The notes beneath the pieces were generated by a model. It did not search any database. It was not told where the DNA came from and saw nothing but the letters and a program-made list of their open reading frames with translations. The position numbers and the translations under genes are program-made. A DNA stretch of 25,168 bases from a virus, in IMG/VR virus record IMGVR_UViG_3300010354_010583, positions 1 to 25,168 of that record, one strand, 5' to 3'. The stretch's first letter is position 1; every line of letters begins with the position of its first letter. This document shows positions 7,809-15,700 of the stretch, piece after piece.

Positions 7809-9145
7809 TGCAACAACTATACTCAGGAGATTTTTCTCTTAAATCCGTAAAACTGACTCCAGTTATTAAAAATTCTGGTGCGATAGAATTAAAACAACTT
7901 GTGAAAGAAATTTCAATTTATGAAAGTGTTATTGCCACTAGTTTGTATTGCCAAATTGTTGTTAGTGATATTGGAGAAAATTTAATTGGGACACTCCCTC
8001 TGATGGGACAAGAAAAAATTCAAGTCGTTATTGGTGTAGCTTCTAAAACTTATGACTTGAACTTTTTTGTTTATAAAATTGATGGTCGTGTTATGCAGGA
8101 AAAAAACCAAGCATACGTCATACATTGTTTAAGTTTTGAGGCATTAATTAATGAACAAACCAGAATTTGTGAGAGAGTAGATGGTAAGAAATCTCACGAA
8201 TTTTTAAAAGAGAAATTTGAAAGTAAAAATAAATCTGGTTCTTCTGCTTTTACTAAAAAGAAATTTGATGCAGATGTATCTTTGTACCCATTCAATATGT
8301 ACATTCCCAATTGGAGATTGTTTGATACTGCTGTTTGGATGTCTAGAAGAAGTGTATCATCAAAGTACAAAAATTCTATTGGATATCTTTTCTATGAGAC
8401 TCTAGATGGATATAAATTTAAATCTCTAGATGAGTTGTTTGAAAAAACTCCATATCCAAATGCCAATACTAAGTATACCTTTTCACAAGCAAATACAAGT
8501 GCTAAAGGAACAAAAGCAAACGATTATAGAATCATTAATTACTCTTCTCCAAAGGCGTTTGATATCATGGACGATATGAGAAATGGAGCATTTTCTCATA
8601 ATTCTATCTACGTTGATATTACAAATAGAACTTATAAAGTTTTTAGAACAACCGCAGATGACTACTGGAAAGATATGAAACATCTGGAGGGATTGAAACC
8701 ATATAGAACAGATGGTCCACTTCAGTTAATGAATTACCCAACAAGATTAGTGTATCGACCCACTACAATAAATACATTTGGTTGGAAAGAAGTTGATATT
8801 GCAGGCAAGAATAATATTGATGAAGTCAATAAGAATTATGAAAAATCTTTATACAGATACTATTTTCTAGAGTATAATAAGCTGGAAATTGCTGTCCCTG
8901 GAGATTTAAATATCAGAGCCGGAAACGTAATACAAGTTTCCATACCATCTCCAAAGAGAAGTGCTGATGGTAAAGTTTTAGAAGATACAAGAATTAGTGG
9001 AAAGTACTTGGTTCATTCTATCAAACATTCTATTCTAAATAGAACAGAATTAAGAACTACAATTACTTTAACCCGAGATTCTTTCGGTGGCACTACCATT
9101 GGAGATTCAACAGTAACTGGAAGTCAAACCAATTTAGGGCAATAA
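7808..9145 (+). CDS. 27: gp27-like baseplate central hub protein
   Basis: This 445-aa protein is slightly longer than T4 gp27 (391 aa), which forms the trimeric ring joining the gp5 spike to the tail tube. The N-terminal part reads as a beta-rich domain (AIELKQLVKEISIYESV, then a SLYCQIVVSDIGENL stretch), as in gp27-like hub proteins that recall tail tube folds. The C-terminal part, around 357-430, has KLEIAVPGDLNIRAGNVIQV and then SGKYLVHSIKHSIL before a TTITLTRDSFGG end, typical of phage late-control/hub proteins of this group. No membrane segment or enzyme motif is seen. The start codon overlaps the previous stop (TAATG at 7806-7810), so translation is coupled with the lysozyme-bearing tape-measure-like gene. 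The gp5-like spike gene downstream fits this call. Confidence 0.8.
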   Translation: MQQLYSGDFSLKSVKLTPVIKNSGAIELKQLVKEISIYESVIATSLYCQIVVSDIGENLIGTLPLMGQEKIQVVIGVASKTYDLNFFVYKIDGRVMQEKNQAYVIHCLSFEALINEQTRICERVDGKKSHEFLKEKFESKNKSGSSAFTKKKFDADVSLYPFNMYIPNWRLFDTAVWMSRRSVSSKYKNSIGYLFYETLDGYKFKSLDELFEKTPYPNANTKYTFSQANTSAKGTKANDYRIINYSSPKAFDIMDDMRNGAFSHNSIYVDITNRTYKVFRTTADDYWKDMKHLEGLKPYRTDGPLQLMNYPTRLVYRPTTINTFGWKEVDIAGKNNIDEVNKNYEKSLYRYYFLEYNKLEIAVPGDLNIRAGNVIQVSIPSPKRSADGKVLEDTRISGKYLVHSIKHSILNRTELRTTITLTRDSFGGTTIGDSTVTGSQTNLGQ

Positions 9146-9147
9146 AG

Positions 9148-9366
9148 ATGTCTAAAGAAACTATCGATTCTCACATTCAACACGACATTGATGAACTTGA
9201 TAATCCAAACATCAATAGTCAACGTCGTAGACATTTAGAGATTGAGTTAGACCAACTCATGAGATATAAGGATACACATCCAAATGAAGACAAAGACCCA
9301 ACTGGTCTAGATTTATATTGTAATGATAATCCAAACGCACCTGAGTGCCGTATTCACGATATCTGA
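9148..9366 (+). CDS. Small acidic conserved phage protein between hub and spike genes
   Basis: This 72-aa protein is acidic, with an N-terminal predicted helix carrying an RRR patch (SQRRRHLEIELDQLMRY) and a C-terminal segment DLYCNDNPNAPECRIHDI with two cysteines. It resembles short hypothetical proteins of cyanomyoviruses that end in a similar CxxNPxAPEC motif; I do not know a function for them. It begins 3 bp after the gp27-like stop and ends 4 bp before the gp5-like start, so it is co-translated with both. Its position suggests a hub assembly factor or a minor hub subunit, which is inference only. No signal peptide or membrane segment is seen. AGGGCA upstream of the ATG is at best a weak ribosome binding site. 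Confidence 0.72.
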   Translation: MSKETIDSHIQHDIDELDNPNINSQRRRHLEIELDQLMRYKDTHPNEDKDPTGLDLYCNDNPNAPECRIHDI

Positions 9367-9369
9367 TAT

Positions 9370-11811
9370 ATGTCGATTAATCCTACATTACAAAACTCTG
9401 CTTTTCTAGGCAACCAAGATTTTACTTGGTGGCTTGGAACAGTAGAAAATGCTGATGATAAAGATGCCAAACTAGGTAGAGCTAAGGTTAAAATTCTAGG
9501 GTTCCACAAACCAGATGAAAAACCAGACGACCTACCTTGGGCTCTTGTAATGCAACCTACTACCAATGCTGCTGTAAGTGGTGTTGGAAATGCTCCCAAT
9601 GGAGGATTAAAGGCAGGAAGTTTTGTGATGGGATTCTTCCTAGATTACCCAGATTGTCAACAACCTGTGGTATTGGGCACGTTTTATAATCAAATTAAAG
9701 CAGTTGTTGAACCAGAATCTCAACAAAGTAGAGATTTACCTGGTGCAGTTAATATAATATCTGGGGAAAATCAAGCACCAAAAGATTCTACTGCTACAGC
9801 AGAGACTACTCCAGCAACAACTGTTTCAGATAGTGTTGCTGCAAAATCTTTACCAGCTTCTCCATCAAATCCTTCGGGACAACTGGGAAGTACCTCTGTA
9901 GCAAATGGAAAGGACGGACCACTTCAGGTTTTAGCAGAAGATATCAAAAGATGCATTGAAGGTCTTGGAAATATTTTTAAGACTGGAGAAATATATCAAC
10001 CAAATAAAGCAAACCCTACTCTAACTCACGATGTATCAAAAGAACAACAGTATATCCCTGTATCAAACATTCAAGCGTTTCCTCCAACAGGTAAAATTAA
10101 AATCGGAAGCGAAGAGATTGGATATAATGGCAAAAATGAACATTCTCTAGTTCTTGTCAAAAGGGGTATGTCAAAGACTGCCCCAGCTGTATATCCCAAA
10201 GGAACAAAAGTAACCTTTGTCCATAAAACAGACGCCCCTTATGAAATTGTTGGTAAATTTACCAGCAAAGTTGTTGATTTAAAATCAGCAATTGATTTGT
10301 GTATACAAACTATTCGTAATTTGGTTTGGCATATAGTGAATATTGTCAAATCTTGGTTGATGGAACAGGTTACCATTGCTTTGAATGCATTGGGTCTTGC
10401 CTCTGTAAATCCTCTTCCATATTTTGTCAAGGTTGTAACTGAAGTTTTACTACAGGTTCTTAAAACTATCGGATGCACTCTTGATGAAGCCCTAGTCGAA
10501 GCAATTATGGGTGGAATTGAGGGATTTATTGAAGGATTTATCGACCAAATGATTAATTGGTTGTTAAATAAAACCAACGAATTTATTAATTTTGTCGAAC
10601 AATGTATTAATGATGTCTTTGGTGTCATATTTCAAATAACTTCCATCGCAACTCAGATTGCAGATGCTATTGAAGGAATTATTGATTTAGTTAATTCCGT
10701 TGGAGGTATTGCAGGTACGCCATTGTTTGATGCTAATGGATTTGTTAATGTAAATACATTAACAAACGTAGGAAATATTGTTGCATTTATTTTAAACATT
10801 TTAGGAATTGGTTGTAATCGAACTACTGATGCACCGTTGCAAATACAATGGGATAGTTGTGAAATAACTCAAAACAATTGTAATCCGTTAAACTTTACTA
10901 TTACAGGAGGAATTCCTGGAAGATGGAACCCAGAGTATTCTAAAATTACAATGACATCCTCTGAGGTTGGTCATGTTATTGTCATGGATGATACGCCTTA
11001 CAGTAATCGATTGGTAATTGAGGCGGGTGGAAGTAGAACAGGTTTCCATATATTAGATAATGGTGATATCGAAGTTACTAATAGTAATAATAAAACAGAA
11101 GTTACTTTTGGTAAACAACAAGTTAGTATTAAGGGTGATGCATTTATCAATGTTAAGGGAAATTATCACTTGCAAGTTGGAGGAGATTATCATTTAGAAG
11201 TTAGAGGAAAATATAACGTATCAGCATCAAGAGAAAGTAAAGTGACCTATTGTGGAGAACACGAAACAATATACAAAAATGATGCTAAACTTTCCGCTGC
11301 AAATGGATTTGCTATTGCAGCATCAAAACTAGGATTGAGTGCCTCGGGTCAATGTGATTTGTATGCACCATCCTATTCAACTTTTACAACGGAACAGAAT
11401 CATTTATGTACAGGTTCTTATAACAGATTCTGTATGTACGATAATAAAACTATCGGATTAAATGCATTCAAACTAATCGGTGGATTTAAAAATACCTTTA
11501 GAGTTGGAACCGATGTTGATTGGGGAATCGGTGCAGCAAATTGGTTCCAGGCAGCAGGTAAGGTAGATGTAAAGGGAGCTTTTAGTACAGAAAATATATT
11601 TGGTATCGACACTAAAAATAAACTATCCATTGATACTAAAAATGTATTTGGTGTTTGTGCAAAAAATACCAAGTCTATTAACTTCAAAGATATTGGTGGA
11701 TTGGACCTGGGTAATTTCTCTGGTGCTAAATTTACAACTGCCACAGGACTCAAGTCAGACATATCTGCTGCTTTAGGATTAACCAAGAATCCGTTCACGT
11801 TCCACACTTGA
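9370..11811 (+). CDS. 5: gp5-like baseplate hub/spike protein, without lysozyme domain
   Basis: This 813-aa protein has an N-terminal OB-fold domain (about 15-115) with FTWWLGTVENADDKDAKLGR and DYPDCQQPVVLGTFYNQ, as in T4 gp5 and other central spike proteins. A low-complexity linker (115-185) follows, then a domain at about 233-290 with FPPTGKIKIGSEEIGYNG. A long run of hydrophobic helices (about 305-485) comes next. The C-terminal part (about 575-800) is repetitive and beta-rich (INVKGNYHLQVGGDYHLEVR), as in the gp5 beta-helix needle. T4 gp5 carries a lysozyme between its OB-fold and beta-helix; here I see no lysozyme motif, and the helical block stands in its place. It should form the trimeric membrane-piercing spike under the gp27-like hub. 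It has no evident Shine-Dalgarno sequence and starts 4 bp after the previous stop. Its TGA overlaps a sigma70-type -35 box. Confidence 0.83.
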   Translation: MSINPTLQNSAFLGNQDFTWWLGTVENADDKDAKLGRAKVKILGFHKPDEKPDDLPWALVMQPTTNAAVSGVGNAPNGGLKAGSFVMGFFLDYPDCQQPVVLGTFYNQIKAVVEPESQQSRDLPGAVNIISGENQAPKDSTATAETTPATTVSDSVAAKSLPASPSNPSGQLGSTSVANGKDGPLQVLAEDIKRCIEGLGNIFKTGEIYQPNKANPTLTHDVSKEQQYIPVSNIQAFPPTGKIKIGSEEIGYNGKNEHSLVLVKRGMSKTAPAVYPKGTKVTFVHKTDAPYEIVGKFTSKVVDLKSAIDLCIQTIRNLVWHIVNIVKSWLMEQVTIALNALGLASVNPLPYFVKVVTEVLLQVLKTIGCTLDEALVEAIMGGIEGFIEGFIDQMINWLLNKTNEFINFVEQCINDVFGVIFQITSIATQIADAIEGIIDLVNSVGGIAGTPLFDANGFVNVNTLTNVGNIVAFILNILGIGCNRTTDAPLQIQWDSCEITQNNCNPLNFTITGGIPGRWNPEYSKITMTSSEVGHVIVMDDTPYSNRLVIEAGGSRTGFHILDNGDIEVTNSNNKTEVTFGKQQVSIKGDAFINVKGNYHLQVGGDYHLEVRGKYNVSASRESKVTYCGEHETIYKNDAKLSAANGFAIAASKLGLSASGQCDLYAPSYSTFTTEQNHLCTGSYNRFCMYDNKTIGLNAFKLIGGFKNTFRVGTDVDWGIGAANWFQAAGKVDVKGAFSTENIFGIDTKNKLSIDTKNVFGVCAKNTKSINFKDIGGLDLGNFSGAKFTTATGLKSDISAALGLTKNPFTFHT

Positions 11812-11836
11812 CAAGCCAACCGACCCGTGGTATGAT
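11808..11836 (+). promoter_or_regulatory. Sigma70-type promoter 1 (TTGACA-N17-TATGAT)
   Basis: TTGACA at 11808-11813 and TATGAT at 11831-11836 are separated by exactly 17 bp, close to the bacterial sigma70 consensus. The -35 box contains the TGA stop of the gp5-like gene. Transcription should start near 11843, giving a leader of roughly 17 nt before ATG 11860. In T4-like cyanophages such host-type promoters serve early genes, so this would start an early transcript inside a late structural region. Confidence 0.82.
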
Positions 11837-11859
11837 GGTTGAGTAGCCACCACCACGAC

Positions 11860-12066
11860 ATGAACATTCGAGAAGATTCAAACCTGAGTAAAGTAAGCAT
11901 CAATATGCTGTCAAGAAAGATTGATTTGTATGGTGATGATGGTGAACATGTACAGATTGCAGAGTCAAATGGAGATGATTTTACATCAATGTGTAAGTTT
12001 GTAAATGAAACTCTGACTAAAGAAGTGCAGGAAGTGTTTAAAGTTAATGTGGAGTACGTCTTTTGA
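11860..12066 (+). CDS. Small acidic hypothetical protein under its own sigma70-type promoter
   Basis: From ATG 11860 this encodes 68 residues: MNIREDSNLSKVSINM, then RKIDLYGDDGEHVQIAESNG and a C-terminal helical half with KFVNETLTKEV, ending in VEYVF. An in-frame TTG at 11839 would lengthen it by seven residues (including three histidines), but it lies upstream of the expected transcription start of promoter 1, so the ATG is preferred. The protein is acidic, with no membrane segment, signal peptide or recognised motif. The pattern of short beta strands plus a helix resembles many small early proteins of cyanophages, but I do not recognise a family. Its TGA at 12064-12066 lies inside the -35 box of the next promoter. 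No Shine-Dalgarno sequence precedes it. Confidence 0.7.
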   Translation: MNIREDSNLSKVSINMLSRKIDLYGDDGEHVQIAESNGDDFTSMCKFVNETLTKEVQEVFKVNVEYVF

Positions 12067-12091
12067 CAAAACACGGAGGACATGGTATGAT
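12063..12091 (+). promoter_or_regulatory. Sigma70-type promoter 2 (TTGACA-N17-TATGAT)
   Basis: TTGACA at 12063-12068 and TATGAT at 12086-12091 are 17 bp apart, the same boxes and spacing as promoter 1. The TGG before the -10 box is also shared (TGGTATGAT). The -35 box contains the TGA stop of the 68-aa gene. The expected start is near 12098, and the transcript would carry tRNA-Leu and speD. Confidence 0.82.
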
Positions 12092-12210
12092 AAGGGGGTC
12101 CGTGTGAAGGAAGTCGTTTCTGGGGTCAAAATTGGGCCCTGATTACAAAAAGCCCGAAAAAAATTTCTCCAGGCCAAATCGTCTGTAGAGTTTTTCAGGG
12201 TTTTCTTTGC
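12092..12210 (+). other. Non-coding leader between promoter 2 and tRNA-Leu
   Basis: This 119-bp stretch contains no credible ORF. It has a GGGCCC palindrome (12134-12139), a GGGC...GCCC pair closing a 13-nt loop, and distant complementary arms CCCTGA (12137-12142) and TCAGGG (12195-12200), the latter followed by TTTTCTTT. It is most likely the 5' leader removed when RNase P makes the tRNA 5' end. A structured RNA or partial attenuator cannot be excluded. Confidence 0.45.
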
Positions 12211-12283
12211 GGGAGTGTAGCCCAGCGGAAGAGGCAAACGACTTAAAATCGTTCAAGGGTGGGTTCGAATCCCACCACTCCTA
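12211..12283 (+). tRNA. tRNA-Leu(UAA), with short (class I) variable loop
   Basis: A cloverleaf can be drawn by hand. The acceptor stem pairs 12211-12217 (GGGAGTG) with 12276-12282 (CACTCCT), with one G-U pair at the end. The D arm is at 12220-12235. The anticodon stem AACGA/TCGTT encloses loop CTTAAAA, with anticodon TAA at 12244-12246. The variable region CAAGG (12254-12258) has only 5 nt. The T arm GTGGG-TTCGAAT-CCCAC spans 12259-12275. The discriminator is A12283, as leucine tRNAs require. No CCA is encoded. It should read UUA (and UUG by wobble), which are common in these AT-rich genes. Most bacterial leucine tRNAs have a long variable arm, so this one is unusual. It sits between promoter 2 and speD. 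Confidence 0.92.
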
Positions 12284-12320
12284 TACTAAATATTGCCAGT
12301 ATATTTTTTGGTGAAGTAGA

Positions 12321-12656
12321 TTGGATAAACTTGGAAAACATTGTGTAGCTGAAGTTTACGGTTGTCAGCATGATATTCTAAATGATGAGGAATTACTCGT
12401 CGAAATGTTCACAGAAGCAATTAAACTAGCTGGTGCAACATTACTAAATATCGCATCTCATAAGTTTGAACCGCAAGGTGTTACTATTGTTGCGCTTCTT
12501 TCAGAGAGTCATATCAGCATTCACACTTGGCCAGAAACAGGTTCAGCTGCTTTGGATGTATTTACTTGTGGAATTAGTAAACCAGAGTTAGCACTACTTC
12601 ATTGCATCGAGATTTTAAAACCAACAGAGTATAATATGAATTGTTTCGATAGGTGA
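12321..12656 (+). CDS. speD: S-adenosylmethionine decarboxylase proenzyme (auxiliary metabolic gene)
   Basis: This 111-aa protein is the bacterial class of AdoMet decarboxylase. It makes decarboxylated AdoMet, the aminopropyl donor for spermidine synthesis. Visible hallmarks are an N-terminal [12 protein letters not shown], the processing site [12 protein letters not shown] with cleavage expected between Glu62 and Ser63 (Ser63 becoming the pyruvoyl cofactor), catalytic His68, and Cys83 in LDVFTCG. Key residue positions fall at the numbers known from the Thermotoga maritima enzyme; the C terminus is shorter than that enzyme's (about 130 aa). The start must be TTG 12321: an in-frame TGA lies at 12312-12314 and the first internal Met is residue 29. 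GGTGAAG upstream may serve as a weak ribosome binding site. It is probably transcribed with the tRNA from promoter 2. speD is known from cyanomyoviruses, where it is thought to support polyamine supply during infection. Confidence 0.93.
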   Translation: MDKLGKHCVAEVYGCQHDILNDEELLVEMFTEAIKLAGATLLNIASHKFEPQGVTIVALLSESHISIHTWPETGSAALDVFTCGISKPELALLHCIEILKPTEYNMNCFDR

Positions 12657-12667
12657 TTTGATTTTGT

Positions 12668-12675
12668 TATAAATA
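12668..12675 (+). promoter_or_regulatory. T4-type late promoter -10 box (TATAAATA) before the giant fibre-like gene
   Basis: A perfect TATAAATA lies in the 50-bp gap after speD, 31 bp before ATG 12707. It sits inside a small AT-rich inverted repeat, TGATTTT (12659-12665) and AAAATCA (12675-12681), which could form a weak hairpin. No sigma70 -35 box is seen. This would restart late transcription after the host-type-promoter island. Confidence 0.75.
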
Positions 12676-12706
12676 AAATCAGATTCTAAGCCCTCCGAGA
12701 AACAAC

Positions 12707-15700
12707 ATGGCTTTAACAAGAGTAACATCTGGTGGTATTGCTCCAGGTGTCGTAATTAAATTCGATAGTAATAATACGCCAACATCTCCTGCATTTTCAT
12801 TCAACGGCGATGAAAATACGGGTATTTACCAATCAGCAGCAGATGAAATCTCTATTTCCACCGGCGGTGTTAAGAGATTAACAATCGGGTCAGACGGAAA
12901 AATTAAATCTTTCCGTGATGCTAGTGACACAACTGGTTCTATTCTGGGTGGTACTAACCCAGACTTTGTGAACGCAAAGAATATTATGCTTTATGTCAAC
13001 CAATCCGACTTGAATGCTACGGATTCGATTGACAATGATGGTGGTAACGTAAATAAACCCTTCAAAACTATCGAACGTGCTTTGTTGGAGGCAGCGCGTA
13101 GAAGTTATATTGCAGGAACAGCAAATGATAAGTTCGAGGCATTTACCATCATGGTCATGCCTGGTGATTATACAATTGATAACAGACCAGGTGTTACTGG
13201 AACACTTTCGACTAATTTAACATTCACCAATTTCGAATCTGAACTCTATAAGTTCAACCCTAAGAATGGTGGTGTTATCGTTCCTAGAGGTACTTCCATT
13301 GTTGGTTATGACCTAAGAAAAACTGTTGTTCGTCCTAAGTATGTTCCAGACCCAGCAAGTGCTCTAGGAAGCGACACTGGAGATTCTCTAGGAATCAGCC
13401 ACGTCTTATATGATGCGGCTAACATGATTGAAAGAAACCGTGGATATATTCAAGAACAATCCCAACTTTCAATCGCCGCAACAGCAGGTTATACTGGACT
13501 TACAGCTACTCAAAAAGCATATTGCATTCGTGATATTGGATACTTCATTGATGGTATCATTGCTGACCTTCGTACTGGTGGAAACGCAAACTCATTTATC
13601 GTTGGTGAGTTCTATACAAATGGAACTACTAATCAATTCTTAAATAATGCAAATGAAATTTCTGCAACTGTATCTGCATTTAACTATGCAAGAGACCTGA
13701 TTATTAAGGCAGCACACAACTGGTCAGGTTCGTATGCACACACTCCTCTTTCTGGTGCTACAGTAACTAAGACTACATTTACGGGTGGAGTTGATTACAC
13801 TGTAGGAAATGGTGACTGCTCTACCGTCGATTCTGCAGTAACAGTTCTTGCTGCAATTGTTACTGGTATCATTCAAAACCCAGATACCTATACAACTCTT
13901 TACAAAAAGACTCCTGGTGTATTTGAACAGACTTCCATCTTTAAGGTAACTGGTGGTTGCTATTTCTGGCAGATGACCTTTAAGGATGCTCTAACAAATC
14001 CTTATAAGTCTGTAACTTATTCCTCGGGTATTCCAACATTTACTCAAGCATCAACCACTGCTTATTCTCACCACAGAGTTGTTGCATTTACATATGCAGA
14101 CCAGAGAACAACTGATGGTGAACTGGACGAATACTACAAGAAAATTGACCTATGGGATACCACAATTGATGGTGGTAACGCTAGAGAAGTTAAGAAGGAA
14201 GAATACGAAATCGTTGGTGATAGAAGCAGAAATACCACGATTGATACTGTCAATTCTTGCTCACCATATATCTTCAACTGTTCTCTACGTTCTGTCTTCG
14301 GTCTATGCGGTATGCATACCGATGGTAGTAAGGTTGCTGAGAACAGCTTCAAGTCGATGGTTGTTGCACAGTTTACTGGTATCTCTCTACAAAGAGATAA
14401 CAATGCATTCTTCCAACCAAAAGACCCAGAAGGTGATGGAAACAACTCTGCATACAATGACCCAACTGGTACTACCAATCCACCAATTTATGCAGACCCA
14501 GATGCTGAATATCGTCCAGATTGGAGACACTTCCACATCAAGGCATCGAATGGTGGTTTCATCCAGGTAGTTTCGGTCTTCGCAGTTGGTTACGCTGACC
14601 AGTTCCTAGCAGAGTCTGGTGGTGATATGTCCATCACCAACTCTAACTCTAACTTCGGTCAAATCTCTCTGCGTGCTAAGGGTTCTCAGTTCACTTCGTT
14701 TGCTCCTGCAGCAAACGGTAAGATTACTGCTCTTATTCCACCAAGAGGTATTTCTTCTACTGCATCGAATGTTGAATTCTATGCAATTGATTATTCCACA
14801 ACATGGGAGAAGAACGGACAAGGAGATAAGAACTACAACGCTAACTTAATTTCAAATTTCACATCTAACCTTAATAAGTTTAGACTCTATCTTGATATTG
14901 GTGGATTGAACTCAGAAGGAGATATTCCAGAACTTGTTGTTGAGTCTTTTGATTATGCGACTAGCACAACAGTAACTAAGAGATATCTTAACTTTGGTTC
15001 GAACCAGAATTACAATCTTTTCAGAGATTACTACACAACTTCTGGAACTGTTAATGCTTCAAATGCAAAAATTCAAACCACTGTTGAAACAGAAACTGGT
15101 GGCGTAAATGTATACACCGCAAATGTTCTTCTAACAGGCGAAACAAGTGCTGAAACCTCTGGAAATAACTCTCAGAGACAAGGTTACTTCTGGGACGCAA
15201 CTGAAAATAAAATTTACATCAAAGTAAATTCAAACGATTCTGCAACTCAGTCATTCCTAAACAACTATATCTTCTCTACTACAACTGAATCTGTATTCAC
15301 GACAACTGAGACAACAAATGCAGACGGTTCTATCTCCATCAAAACTGGTACTACCAACATTCAAGTATTGCAATACTTTGATGGATTCCCATCTACTCTT
15401 GCAACATCCAAGTATCTAGATAATAGAACTTCTTCTCCATCAGATTTACTCTGGAGAGTTGAATACACAATTCCAAAAGGTCTGACAACTATTCCAAAAC
15501 CACCTGAAAAGAGATTTATTATTAAGGGAACTAGACCAGAAAATGGTATTGATGGAATGCCATATACTGATTATCGTTTCATGATTTATGACGTTGAGGA
15601 AATTACATCTTGGGAAAAAGATACCAGAGATGGTGTCTATTATCTAACTGTTATTCGTGCTGATATTAATAAGTTTGTAGATAACACTTCAAACGTTTCT

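Noticed and set aside
7804-7809. TATAAT at the gp27-like start as a promoter -10 box
   Set aside because: It lies at the TAATG stop-start overlap, no TTGACA-like box occurs about 17 bp upstream, and the genes are translationally coupled.
11839-11859. TTG start at 11839 for the small ORF after the gp5-like gene
   Set aside because: It lies immediately after the -10 box and upstream of the expected transcription start, so it would not be on the mRNA; ATG 11860 fits better.
12075-12090. GGAGGA followed by ATG GTA TGA as a mini-gene
   Set aside because: The spacing between GGAGGA and the ATG is one base, the ORF has two sense codons, and the sequence is better explained as the spacer and -10 box of promoter 2.
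12137-12208. CCCTGA/TCAGGG arms followed by TTTTCTTT as a rho-independent terminator
   Set aside because: The arms are short, the loop is about 50 nt, the T run is interrupted, and a terminator here would block the tRNA and speD from their only visible promoter.
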